Source of the DNA: Metridium senile
Lineage: Eukaryota; Cnidaria; Anthozoa; Actiniaria; Metridiidae
DNA: 64,000 nucleotides
Direction: 5' to 3'
NCBI GenBank assembly: GCA_949775045.1
Contig: OX459101.1
Location: 9,079,101-9,143,100 of the forward strand
Numbering within the stretch: the stretch's first letter is position 1; the number at the start of each line of letters is the position of its first letter. Positions 11,675-24,000 of the stretch are shown piece by piece. The notes beneath the pieces are model-generated. The model was not told the DNA's origin, did not search any database, and saw only the letters and a program-made list of their open reading frames with translations. A program made the position numbers and the translations under genes.

Positions 11675-14600
11675 TCAGCCGGCGCCACAATATCGTAGGT
11701 GACAAACTGGGGCGGGTATTAACTCGTATACATAAAATGACCCGCAGTTGCGAACACGGATGTATTTGTTCCAGTGACAGCAGTTTGACTTCCAGTGAAA
11801 ACAGACCTTTTTTGATAAAATTCCTTGCTCTAGGGTAGGATGCGGGTCTTTTAACCATCCCGGGGCATCGGTGTTACACCTGTAGGTTGGTACACAAGTA
11901 GATTGCATCATATCCCCGGCAGTACCGGAGAATCGGTACCATTTTTTAACGATAGTTTTATCGCATCCTTTGACAGTGATCCCCGCTGTTGATTTTCGCG
12001 TTGGGTCTGTAAGCATTGTGTAGTTAGAACATTCTGTACCTGGTAGAAAAAATATATATTTCAATCTTCTCAGTTTCGTGTGCATCTCGCATGCAAGCCT
12101 TAATGCGCTTCCAGTAAAGTGTAGTGTGGAGGGCCGGATAGATTTCTATATTACATTGCAACAACGTACTAGTTTACAAGCATGACAGTGCTAGTTTTAC
12201 ATGAGAAATGTTGAGAACTTCACGAAATTAGATATTTTAATATATCTTAAAAGACACATTGCAGCCACGCAGTTCACAAACATGACAATTTTACACGAGA
12301 AATGTTTAGGACTGCATCGAATTCTATATATTAAGACACATTGCAGCCACGCAGTTTATCAACCACAAATGTAGTTATAGATATGCAAAGCATAGTTCTT
12401 CATGTCTGCAAACGTTTTGTGAACTCTTTTTATAATAGAAACTTTATATTTAAACGAACTGCCTCAAAACTGAGCTGACATGAGGTATCTGCCCACTAAA
12501 GCGACATTTACCTTGCAAGTTCATATCACAATATATCTTCTCACTATTACCATACAGCGCATGCTTGACCCAGTATAAACCGCTGACCGCCGAGCTGGAT
12601 AAAGACTTGATTTGCTGGCATGATTCTGCAGGGACTTCTGTGTCACTTCCATGAGGCACTGCAACAGGAAAAGGTTTCGTTTTTTATTAAGACCCGGGCA
12701 AACGGTTTCAACATTAAGGCCCGGGCAAACGGTTTCAACATTGAGGCCCGGGAAACGGTTTCAACATTAAGGCCCGGGCAAACGGCTTCAACATTTGCTT
12801 CAACATTGTTTCGATTTTGTTGAACGCTGTAGAATGGTTGTTGAACGATGTTGATCATAGGTGGGCAAACGATTTCAACAACGAAATGGGGTGGCAGACG
12901 GCTTCAATTGCCATTCAACAAAATCGAAAGGATGTTGAAGCAAATGTTGAAGCCGTTTGCCCGGGCCTTTAATTATACACTGTTTATGTTAAATCTTGCT
13001 TTAGTTACAGCAAAAACCTTTGCTTCGCGTGGGCACATGAATTTCATTCATTTAGGATTTTTCCGAGCCGTTAATCAGTTTAGAGCTTCCATGTGATCTC
13101 GCTTAGAAGCGCGCAAAGGACTGTTCGTCAAAACCAATAGTTCCAAAATAGCGCCTCGAGACAAAACAATTTCGGTTACTTTTAGGCATTTGCGTTTTGT
13201 TTTATTATTTGTTATCCCTGATAGAGCAGTAGTGAACTTTTATTGTCCAAGTAATATAGAACGTTTTAATGTAAAGTTATTTCAAGGACGTATTTATCGA
13301 GGGTTAACACGGGAATTAAACAACTCTCTCGAACGACGCCATCTTGGAACTTTTGGCGATGCAACAGAAATGCTTCTGATTGGCTTATACTATAGAATCA
13401 TTGGTCTACACTTGGAGGTCGTTCTCTTACTAATAATAATTGTTTTTGTTTTGTTTCTCTTTATTAAGAAACTAATTGGACTGTAATTACACTGTAGAAG
13501 CTATTAGAAAACGATTTTTTCACGCATCTAGCATAATCATTTTCTATATATACCATTTCAAAACTCTTTAAGTTTTTTTTTTAAATAATTAGCTTGTTTA
13601 GAACTGAAACTGCCATAAAGAGTCTATCATAAAGAATTATTAAATAAATCGATAACACAAAACTCGAGAAGACATTTCGACATCCTGTGCAGGCTTCAGA
13701 GTGTGGACTGTAGCTTTGATTTTTTGAAATAATTGTATACAGGAAAATATCTTGCCTAGTAACACCTGCAATTAATCAGTCGGCACGGAATCCGTTCCAG
13801 TAATAACTAGACCACAACCTTTATATTCGTGAGCTCAACTAGTGTTAGAGCAATGGAAACTAGCGAGTAAACTAGTGTAAACAATAGGTAATAGAATAAA
13901 ATTTGTAACACGGTAAAATAACTTGACTTTACTGACATTTCCAGCTGTAGCCCTTAAAGGGCGGGCAAACGGTTTCAACATTTGCTTCAACATCCGTTTG
14001 ATTTTGTTGAATGGCAATGTTTTTAAAAACGCTTTTAAACTCTTTTAACATCGATTCAACACGTTTCAACAATGTTGAAAGAGTTTAAAAGCGTTTAAAC
14101 ATTGCCATTCAACAAAATCGAACGGATGTTGAAGCAAATGTTGAAACCGTTTGCCCGGGCCTTAAAACTCGAAACGTCAATAATGTCGAGTCAACATTTT
14201 TTTACGGTGCTACAAATTTCATTATATTACCTAATGTTATAGCACTAGAAAATAAAGATAAGTACTCGCCCTCGCCAAGTGATATTGAGGTTACTGTACT
14301 GAGTTATGCTTAATAATAATAATGTAGTACTAAGGCATTACAAAAGTCTCAATGCCTTAACATTGAAATATGTAGACTAAAAAAAAAGATGATGTTGATG
14401 CATACACTTATTTTGGATCAAATATAAATGGAAACTAGCGAGTAAACTAGTATAGGCTGCGTCGGTGTTTGATATAAACGATAGGTAATATAATGAAATT
14501 TGTAACACCGTAAAAAATGTTGACTTGACTTTACTGACGTTTCGAGCTTTAGCCCTTTGTCGGAGTAAAAGGATCAAATGTATATATTTTTTGATTTTTA

Positions 14601-14922
14601 AAACTTCTCACTTACCTGGATTGGGATGCTCAAAATAAACTGATCTTATATCAATCACTTTCGAGCTCGGCTTGACTGATATCGAGATGTTGTTCAGCTC
14701 ACATATCCCACTGTCTCGGTAGAAGTTAATACTCTGACATGGTTTCAGCACTTCACACTTGCCATAACAAGTATGAATGTCGCTGATGCGATGTGACTCC
14801 AGTAAGTAAGCTTTCTTGATCGCGATTCCGCTTACTGAAACATGGCATTTCTGTGCTCTTGCCAGGTAAATGTACAGTGCAAGATAAGCAAGGGTTTTCA
14901 TGATTTCTTTGTGGCTTTTCAT
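11675..14922 (-). CDS. Secreted PAN/apple - fibrinogen-like - D8C protein (3 exons)
   Basis: Minus-strand exons are 14922-14616, 12658-12512 and 12039-11675 (819 nt, 272 residues). Splice phases fit throughout (phase 1 at both introns). Exon 1 has a signal-peptide-like start (MKTLAYLALYIYLARA at about residues 8-23; either the ATG at 14922 or the one at 14901 may be used) and a PAN/apple-like cysteine segment. Exon 2 has SGLYWVK..IYCDMN, resembling the start of a fibrinogen/fibrillar-collagen C-terminal module. Exon 3 is a recognisable D8C domain of the uromodulin/GP2 type, with WYRFSGTAGD, CVPTYRC, APGWL, VCFHW, RVRNCGSFYVY and VCHLRYCG and more than eight cysteines. Such proteins are extracellular and probably adhesive or matrix-associated; the ligand is unknown. 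Intron 1 holds several foldback elements. The gene is convergent with UNC45. Confidence 0.82.
12688..12972. repeat. Cluster of GGCCCGGGCAAACGG MITE arms
   Basis: The motif GGCCCGGGCAAACGGTTTCA recurs head-to-tail about four times (about 12690-12790), followed by an inverted arm ending GCCGTTTGCCCGGGCC at about 12965. It looks like a nested or slipped MITE inside intron 1 of the D8C gene. Confidence 0.65.
13957..14164. repeat. Complete foldback MITE with GGGCAAACGGTTTCAACA ends
   Basis: The long hairpin starts GGGCGGGCAAACGGTTTCAA and ends TTGAAACCGTTTGCCCGGGC. Internal arms TTTGTTGAATGGCAATG / CATTGCCATTCAACAAA and CTTTTAAACTC / GAGTTTAAAAG give almost full-length complementarity. The same arms occur at 10984-11042 and 12688-12972. 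Confidence 0.75.
14407..14570. repeat. Dispersed repeat (AAACTAGCGAGTAAACTAGT family)
   Basis: The segment with AACTAGCGAGTAAACTAG, GATAGGTAATA, TTTGTAACACCGTAAAA and TTGACTTTACTGACGTTTCG recurs in part at 555-770 (inverted), 13845-13950, 14165-14245 (inverted) and 31965-32105. It is probably the end of a larger transposable element, with no identifiable protein here. Confidence 0.55.
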
Positions 14923-15226
14923 GTTGCTTTAGACCAGGCAAGCGAGTCGTGAAAAGGCAGCTGGAATCAAATTGTTCTTAATATTAAATTATTATGACAA
15001 CAGAATTCCAACTGAGTAACACTAATATAGTTTTTTTGCGGATTTCATTAGTTGTTAAAAATAACAAATTCAAATCATTTTCTGAATCTGATGCATTTTA
15101 TAGTGCTTGATCAAATAATGTAATGTAATTATAACACCGCTGTACTGTTTGATAAAAGGCTCATTTGAATATAGGCCAAGCCTCGATTTGTTATGAAAAT
15201 ATTCACAAATTCCAAGCAAAGCATGA

Positions 15227-15351
15227 AAACAATGATATCGCTTAACAATAGAAAATACATTTGAATTTACTCTGAATCGAGTCTTAATTAACTTGTACCT
15301 CTATAGAGTAAATTCAAATGTATTTTCTATTGTTAAGCGATATCATTGTTT
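15227..15351. repeat. Perfect 47-bp inverted repeat
   Basis: Arms at 15227-15273 and 15305-15351 appear fully complementary (starting AAACAATGATATCGCTTAAC) around a 31-bp spacer. A second palindrome with GTACCAGAGGTT follows at about 15355-15435. They lie in 14923-15820, between the D8C gene and the RTE-like element, where I see no gene. Confidence 0.8.
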
Positions 15352-15820
15352 AGGTACCAGAGGTTATTTTCTACTTACTGTAGAGTTTGTAAATTTGACG
15401 GTTTGTGATGCAACTAGAATTCAACCTCTGGTACAAAGAGCTTAGAAACTCACTTCTATGTTGATTTGATTAACACTCAATAATAGCTATATTTGGAACC
15501 AAATCTCGTCAAGTTGTCAAATTACATCCAATCAAAGCTCTTCCAAGACTTAAAACCGATCAGAAGGTCATAGTCAGATTCTGACCCTCCGCTTCTGATT
15601 GGCTCGGCGAAATCAAAAGACTAGGCTCGTTAATTTGGCTATAGAGGGTTTCTCTAGATAATAACGAACACAGACGTACAAATGATAAATACAAATGCTA
15701 AATCTAGAAATCCTCTAGTTTCTAATGCGCCTTTTGTGACAGCAGTGCTATATATATAATATAAATGTTTAGCTCATGGCTGTATTCACAGTCTTTGAGT
15801 GATCTCTTCAAGATCATATC

Positions 15821-18800
15821 TCATAACTTCCTCTCAAGAGCCCTTCTGTAGAAGCAATCTGCTGTTAGTCTCTGGGCAGCCATCACTCTCTGTTCCAATG
15901 TCTCTGTAGGCCGGCCCGTCTTTGTATGTTTGTTGCTGTTAAAAAGTAGTTGTTTAGCTGTATTAAGGTTTGGTCGTCGAGCAACATGGGCAAGGTATCT
16001 TGCCTGTAATACAGCCGTGAAGTCAGTCACTGACGTCGTCTTGCATATGCGGAGAAGATCTGTGTTTGAATATCGATAACGAAAGTCAATGTCACCATCA
16101 TCGTCCGCATTCTCGTTATTGGTTTCCCCTAGGTACTTTCCATCTTTCCTGATGTAGCCGTTCTTGATCATTGCACGTAGCATACCGTAATAGCAGCTGT
16201 TAGTTTTGTTTGTTTGAGTGGTAGTTAAGTTCCATGTTTGTGCCGAAAAAGTTAGGCGACTTCTGACGAAAGCATTTAAGAACAGCATTCGTATTGGTAG
16301 GCTGATGTTAAAATTCCGTAGTTTTGGCTTCAGTTCTTGAAATTTAGCTTTTGCCAGGTTGATGCAGAGTGTTATTTCAGTATCGCCCGTGGATGGCTCA
16401 TCGTATTTTATGTCGCTACCCAAGTATCTGAATATCATCTTATTTTCGATAGGTACTTCGTTTAGACTGACAATGGTGGTTGGGTATGGGTCTTCCTTGT
16501 TGAGATATTTATAATTAAATATCATGGTTTGGGTTTTGGTAGCATTGATCTTTAGATGGTAGCGTTGAAGCGTTATGTTGAGCATCACGAGAGCTTGTTG
16601 TAGAGTGTCCTTATTGAGAAAGAAAAGCTCCAGATCATCGGCATATCCCACCCAATCATTTGTGTTCACACCCGAGTATGTCTTTTGACCTCTTGCCTCC
16701 CTTACTGTAGCAGTTGATCTTACTCTGTATTTGTAGTCAACAAACCCCACATTCTCTTTCTTGCATTCTTGGATAAAGATTCTCATCACAAAGTCCATCA
16801 TCAGGTTGAATAGAAGTGGGCTTTCTGGGCCTCCTTGTCTAACCCCAGAGCTAGTTGTAAACTTGTCATCGGGCATATCGCTCAGAGCTGTGGAAGTATT
16901 TTCATAAATCGATTCCAAGATCTTAATGCAGGTTGTATTTGCATTACTTGGAAAGCGGATGTAGATCGATTTGAATAGCCATTTTCTGATGATATGGTCG
17001 AATGCTGAGCTAAGGTCGATGAAGAGGACGAAGATCGGCAGCTGCATACGATCAGATATTTGTTGTACTCTCTTAGAGATATATATACCATCAGCGGTGC
17101 CGCGCCCCTCTCTAAAGCCTTGTTGTTGATCACTGATCTGAAGGTTATACCATTCTTTTAATCTGGCCAGAATTATCATTACAATAATTTTGCATAGGCT
17201 TGAGCCAACCTGCAGGCCTCTGTAGGAACTTGGTTCTTTGGCCGACCCTTTTGATGCTCCTTTCCAAATTGTTACCAGTCTACTATGGCTGAAACTATCA
17301 GGTAGTTTCTGTGTGTGCCAGATGTTGTCAGTTAGATTCTTGAGCATATGTAGTAGGTTTGGTGACTCGGCTGCATATTTCAATAGTTCAGGGTTGATAT
17401 CATTTGCTGATTTTTTATTCTTTAGGCGTTTTATGGTTTCTTTTATCTCAGATGTTGTTGGTGGCTTATTATCAATCTCGACTTGTGTTGTTATATTTTG
17501 AAGTCCAGTAGCAAAGTCTGGAAGTTGAGTTAGTTCCACTGGCTCCAAGTTTGGTGTCTCAGGGTTAAAGTGCTTCTGGAAGAAGGCTTTCAATCTGGCT
17601 GGTGGACATTTAATGGAGGTTTTTACTCTCTGGAAGTTAGAGTCATCCTTTGCTGCTTTGAAGAGGTCTTCAATTTCACGTTTTGCTGCGAATTGGTTGA
17701 TGGATTCAGCTTCTTGTTTTACGCGTTCGTTTCTAAGATAGTTGATGCGCTTTTTTATAAGTTTAGACACTCTTCTATACTGGCTTGATTTCCTTGGCCA
17801 GTGAGATTGGGCTCTTTCGTCCAGACGTGCATTTAATTCAGTATCATTTTTGAAAATTGCATTATGTCTTGAGTTCTTTTTATTTTTCTGAGGCAATATT
17901 TCTGTGGCTACTTCATCAAGCACTTTAACTAGTCTATCTGATATGTCTACTGCGGTGGTGGGAGTTTTGGTTTGTTGTAGTTTGGTATTAACCTGGTTTG
18001 TATAGGCATCTTGGATTTCTGGGATTAGTAGGGCTGCGAGGTCAATTTTTCTTTTTCTTAGAGGTGGGGTTTTTCGATATTTGTATCGCGCGGCTCTGGT
18101 ACATGGTGTTTTTAGGGTTGCGACTAAGAGCTTGTGGTCTGTAGAGAAATCATACCCGCGTCTGATTCTGCAGTCTAGTATACAATTTTGAAGATGTTTG
18201 TCAGCCAGGATGTAGTCAAGGACTTTCCGTAGGCCAGTACCTGAATACCAGCTATAGCGATGGATGGCTCGATGTTTGAAGAATGTGTTACTGATGCATA
18301 GCTTGTGGGATCTGCAGTAATTGATGAGTCTCTCTCCGTTATCGTTGCTGATATGATTGACGTTGTTACTAGTATCATTTCCATCAAATTTCGATAACTT
18401 TTGGGTTAAGTCAGTTGTGGCGTTCATATCTGCTAGGATTACCAGCTTCTGATGTTTGGTATCTCGAACAGTAATTTTTTGAAGATTATTATAGAAAGCG
18501 TTCTTTTGTTGTTCTCTTGTCATAGTGTCGTTTTCGCTGTTAGGAGGAGCGTATGCAACAATTATCTTTAGTTGGTAGCCGTGGTAAACCACTGCAGCAG
18601 TCAAAAGTCTAGCGTTTATATAGTTGACTTCTTCGATCACTATTTCCGGACACACTCTTATGAGTAGACCTATTCCTGCTTCGCGTTTTCTTGCATATCC
18701 TGACCAGTGGAATTCATATTTGTTGATCCCATTAATATCGATGATTTCTGCTCCGGATTTAAGTTGTCTAACTTCTTGTAGTCCGCAGATGTCAATTCCT

Positions 18801-18928
18801 GCTCTTAAAACCTCCTTTGCTACAGAGAAGAGTTTTCCTGCTTCCTTGCCAGTGCGAATGTTGATGGTGCCTAGTTTCCAAGTTTTGAAGCTTGGTAGGC
18901 TGTCCTTTTTGTGTTTGTGTTTAGTCAT
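15821..18928 (-). mobile_element. RTE-like non-LTR retrotransposon, intact EN-RT ORF (1035 aa)
   Basis: A single uninterrupted minus-strand ORF runs from ATG at 18928 to TGA at 15821. The N-terminal third is an APE-type endonuclease: GTINIRTGKEAGKL, DICGLQEVRQ, ILADMNATTD, and the STDHKLLVATL end motif. The middle is a reverse transcriptase with VLFIDLSSAFDH, a SGVRQGGPESPLLFNL block and the catalytic VGYADDLELFF. The C-terminal part has FRYLGSDIKYDEPSTGD and a thumb-like segment, in the style of RTE-clade elements, ending RRALERKL. No separate ORF1 is seen. The product would nick target DNA and prime cDNA synthesis from the element RNA. Element ends and target-site duplications could not be fixed. 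An undamaged ORF suggests recent activity. Clade assignment is tentative. Confidence 0.88.
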
Positions 18929-19971
18929 GATTATACAATCTAGTAGAAGATTCTGGTAGAGGATTCTCGTAGGAAGTTACAAGATTTATTAATACTAAGT
19001 ACTCGTTCTCATTGTTGCTGTATTACTGCCAACATAAAGAGTACTAGCCAGAGCCCTATTAGCCAGAGTGCACTAGATATATGTATACTATATATATTGA
19101 ATATACTCTGTTGTCCGTCTCCCACGGCGAGGACGTTAGGGTTGGATATTTTGGGAGACAAATAAGATAAATAAGATAACGTGAAACTGGGGTATTGAAT
19201 TATTGCACACATTTTCTAGAAATATTTGGTTTACTGCATAACGCGTGGCCACCCACTGTTGTACAAATTAGCTTAGCGTACAAAAGTTTCACTTTTCAAA
19301 TTGTTTGCTACACCTTTTCAAATTTAAACATCCTGGGAGTTTTTTCAGCCAGTTATACACTTCACTCATGTCTTAGCTTTGAAATGTTGGAATATAGTAT
19401 GTATGTCACTCGGCGTGTCTTTTATGTTTAAGTCAAATTCTTGCTTTTTAATTTAATTGGTTAACTTTTACAAACTTTAATTATGGTATTTCACTATGAC
19501 GTCACATCAAAACATTATATTGTCTTAATGGACGCCAATTCGAGAATACACGATAAAATTGCATTTACAAGACGGATAGGAAAGAAATGAAAACAAAATG
19601 CCCGGCATAAATATGAAAGTACTGAAACAGACACATAACATACATAAAAACTAGATAATATGAAGCTCAATTTTGAAAGAGAAGGAAGATTTAGTTGAAA
19701 TTGCCATTGTTTTCGGCCATTCTGTCCCCCACTGTAAACACATTGTGACGTCATAATGAAATAGGGCAATTAGGTGGCCACGGTAAGGACCTCCGCGTTG
19801 TAACACCGCCCACTCGTATATCTCTTAGTTACAGATTGGATGCTGTGAATATTGTATAATATTTCAACTAAACTCCAACGTTTAATAGTTCTTTCATATT
19901 TTATTAAACCTTTCAAGATCAAAGCTGAGTAAATTTGGCCGGGAAAATTCAATTTGCAAAATCAGGACGAA
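18929..19971. other. Interval upstream of RTE-like ORF; no host gene seen
   Basis: The first 200-250 bp (to about 19180) probably form the 5' leader of the minus-strand retroelement. The rest is AT-rich and ends in sequence (about 19870-19972) that resembles 48100-48190, i.e. the left flank of the dispersed element carrying the 51-bp array. No convincing exon. Confidence 0.4.
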
Positions 19972-19972
19972 T

Positions 19973-21060
19973 CTGTATAGGATATACAACCCCCTCAACG
20001 GTTGTGATTTCTTTTGTCCATTTCTGTATAGGACATACAACCCCCTCAACGGTTATGATTTCTTTTAACCATTTCTGTATAGGATATACAACCCCCTCAA
20101 CGGTTGTGATTTCTTTTGTCCATTTCTGTATAGGACATACAACCCCCTCAGCGGTTATGATTTCTTTTGACCATTTCTGTATAGGATATACAACCCCCTC
20201 AACGGTTATGATTTCTTTTGTCCATTTCTGTATAGGACATACAACCCCCTCAACGGTTATGATTTCTTTTGTCCATTTCTGTATAGGACATACAACCCCC
20301 TCAACGGTTGTGATTTCGTTTGTCCATTTCTGTATAGGATATACAACCCCCTCAACGGTTGTGATTTCTTTTGTCCATTTCTGTATAGGACATACAACCC
20401 CCTCAACGGTTGTGATTTCGTTTGTCCATTTCTGTATAGGATATACAACCCCCTCAACGGTTGTGATTTCTTTTGTCCATTTCTGTATAGGACATACAAC
20501 CCCCTCAACGGTTGTGATTTCGTTCGTCCATTTCTGTATAGGACATACAACCCCCTCAACGGTTGTGATTTCTTTTGTCTATTTCTGTATAGGATATACA
20601 ACCCCCTCAACGGTTATGATTTCTTTTGTCCATTTCTGTATAGGACATACAACCCCCTCAACGGTTATGATTTCTTTTGTCCATTTCTGTATAGGACATA
20701 CAACCCCCTCAACGGTTGTGATTTCGTTTGTCCATTTCTGTATAGGATATACAACCCCCTCAACGGTTGTGATTTCTTTTGTCCATTTCTGTATAGGACA
20801 TACAACCCCCTCAACGGTTGTGATTTCGTTTGTCCATTTCTGTATAGGATATACAACCCCCTCAACGGTTGTGATTTCTTTTGTCCATTTCTGTATAGGA
20901 CATACAACCCCCTCAACGGTTGTGATTTCGTTCGTCCATTTCTGTATAGGACATACAACCCCCTCAACGGTTGTGATTTCTTTTGTCTATTTCTGTATAG
21001 GATATACAACCCCCTCAACGGTTGTGATTTCTTTTGTCCATTTCTGTATAGGACATACAA
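19973..21060 (+). repeat. 51-bp minisatellite, left block (about 21 copies)
   Basis: Unit: CTGTATAGGAcATACAACCC followed by CCTCAACGGTTrTGATTTCk and TTTGTCCATTT, 51 bp in total. Since 51 is divisible by 3 and the unit lacks stops in several frames, it creates false ORFs on both strands with 17-residue repeats. Variants (GGACAT/GGATAT, GTTGTG/GTTATG, TCTTTT/TCGTTT/TCGTTC) recur with a period of about 408 bp, i.e. a higher-order repeat of eight units (20257 onward matches 20665 onward). Confidence 0.95.
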
Positions 21061-24000
21061 CAAATGACTTTAAATACATCTGGACTGTCAACGGCAAGAT
21101 ACTGCTCAGGGAAAACGAAAATAGCCCTGTCTATACAATCACTACGATGAGAGATCTAAACGAAGTAACCAATTACACAGAGTAACTTCAGCTACCAAGA
21201 TGCTAAATGATCCCAAACATAGATCAAAGCTCTGATGATGAGGCTTTCGAAGACCTGTATGGCACAATTCTACCAAACCCAGATAAGTTTGATAATAATG
21301 ACTCAGACATTATGCTTGAAATTCCCTGTTCATCGTATTATTCGATAGAAAAATTTAACAAAGCATTTTCTGACTGTGAATCTAACCAAAATCTAACACT
21401 TCTGCATTGTAATATCAGAAGCTTATCTAAGAACATCGATTCTCTTAATAATCTACTATCTACTATGAATACAAATCCGCATATATTAGCCGTAACCGAA
21501 ACCCGGCTTAACGATAAATCAATATCTAACATTGATATACCTTCGTATAAGTTTTTTCATAACGACTCGCCAACAATGGCTGGCGGTGCCGCTCTATATG
21601 TGTCCAATTCACTTAGTCCAAACCATAGACCAGATATTGATCTAAATTTAGACTCGGTCGAATCCTGTTGGATCGAGCTAAATAATTGCTCTACCAAAAA
21701 AAAGAGTATAATAATTGGTTGCATTTATAGACATCCCAATGCAAACTTTAGTGAATTTTCTAGTAAACTAGAAGAAACAATAAGATATCTAAACACAAAT
21801 AACTATGAAGTATATATCCTAGGAGATATAAATATAAATTTTTTAAACTTAGATAAACATCCACAAACAGAGGATTATATCAACATGCTTTATGCTAACT
21901 ATTGTTATCCTATAATAACAAAGCCCACCAGAATAACTGATCATTCGGCAACTCTGATTGATCACATTTACACTAATGTTTTCAACAGTACCATAACCTC
22001 AGGTATATTGACGGCCGATGTATCAGACCACTTGCCAGTATTTTGCATCATAAATCAGAATAGAGATAAAAATCACATTCCAAACGCATATTATAGGAAC
22101 TATAAAGATTTTAGTAATACGCAGTATCTTAATGAACTGAGCACAATTAGCTGGACACATTGTTATGACTCTGATCTTAACAAAACGGTGCAAAATGTTT
22201 TAAACAAAATACAACAAGTTATCGATAAACATGCTCCTATGAAGAAAATGTCGAAAAACAAAGCAAAACAATTTAGAAAACCATGGTTAACTCCAGGACT
22301 ACTACAGTCAATAAGAAAAAAACAAAAAATGTATAAAACGCATTTTTTCAAACATAATGATCCGGAAAAGATGACTGCCTATAAAACTTACTCCAATATG
22401 CTAAACAATCTGATAAAAAAATCTAAGAAAGCATACTTTAGTTCACGATTCGAAGAGAACAAAGGCAATCTAAAAATGACCTGGAAGCTGATTGGTAATA
22501 TAATATCCAGGAAAACAAAAGGACAATCATACCCAACCAAAATAGATTATAATGGTGAAACATTTACAGATGAAAACGACATATGTGAACAGTTTAATGA
22601 ATATTTTAATACAATAGGTCCAGAATTAGCTAGTAAATTACCTAGCCTAAATGAGGATCCCACCAAATTCATTGACAACTCACCAACATCAAGTTTTTAT
22701 TTAAAGGAAATAGAAATCGAAAGCGTCTCACGACAATTACAAGCCTTAAACTCTAACAAAACATCGTTAGATATACCGAATCGTTTGATTAGAATTGCCC
22801 ACAAAGAATTAGCAATACCATTTACGCATATTTTCAATAGATCTATAAACTGTGGTAAAGTGCCAGATTTATTCAAAATATCACGCATAACTCCCATCTT
22901 TAAAACGGGAGAAGTAAATAAGCCTAATAATTATCGACCTATTTCCACTCTATCGTCATTCAGTAAAATACTTGAACGATCAGTCTATAATCAGCTCATT
23001 CATTTTCTAGACAAACACAACATAATATTTGAACATCAATTTGGGTTTAGAAAGAACCATTCAACCGAGCAAGCAGTGCTAGAAATTACAAATAAATTAA
23101 ATACATCAATAGATAAGAAAGAAACCACATGTGGAATATTTTTAGATTTCTCTAAAGCCTTCGATACAATTAATCATGAAATCTTACTGATGAAGCTACA
23201 AAAGTACGGTATCAGGGGCTTAGCTCTTGACTGGTTCAAAAATTACCTCACCGATCGAAAGCAATTTGTTAAAATAAATGAAGCAACATCTTCTCATAAA
23301 ACAATTACTTGTGGAATTCCACAAGGTTCGACTTTAGGACCATTGCTATTTTTATTATATATCAATGACTTACCTAATGTATCAAAAAGAATTAGCTTTC
23401 GTATCTTTGCTGATGACACTAATATTTTTTTTTTCACACACTAACCCGCTTATAATTGAACAAGTCATTAATGAAGACCTAGAACTAATTATGAAGTATT
23501 GTATACTGAATAAGTTGTCCATTAATATGAAAAAGACTAACTACATGATCGTAACCTCGAAAAACAAAATAACTATGAATATTAACCATTTTCAACAAAA
23601 AGACTGCATCAAATACCTTGGAGTATATCTCGACAAAAACCTAAAATGGGATTATCATATTGCATGTATCCATAACAAGTTAGCTAAGAATGTTGGTATA
23701 ATAAAACTGTTAAGACACTACTTACCATTAAAAACACTAACTAGTGTCTACTATTCCTTAGTCTATCCATATTTATCTTATGCAATTCACTCTTGGGGAA
23801 CAGCATATAAGTCAAAGTTAACTAAACTAAATACAATGCAAAATAAATGCATAAGAAACATGTTCTTTGCACACTCAAGAGAACATGCTTCGCCATTTTA
23901 TAACTTGCTAGAACTTCTTACTCTGAATAATATATTTAAATTTAGAATAGCCTTATTCGTATTCCAAATAATATACAATAAGCAAAAAATCCCAAGTGTT

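Noticed and set aside
11548..11858. ORFs overlapping the D8C exon
   Set aside because: Shadows; only the frame on 12039-11675 (minus) has the D8C cysteine pattern and splices in phase with the upstream exons.
19935..21185. 416-codon open frame of 17-residue repeats
   Set aside because: Produced by the 51-bp minisatellite (51 = 3 x 17); both strands are open and the frame runs into the ORF1 tail of an inserted retroelement. Not a host gene.
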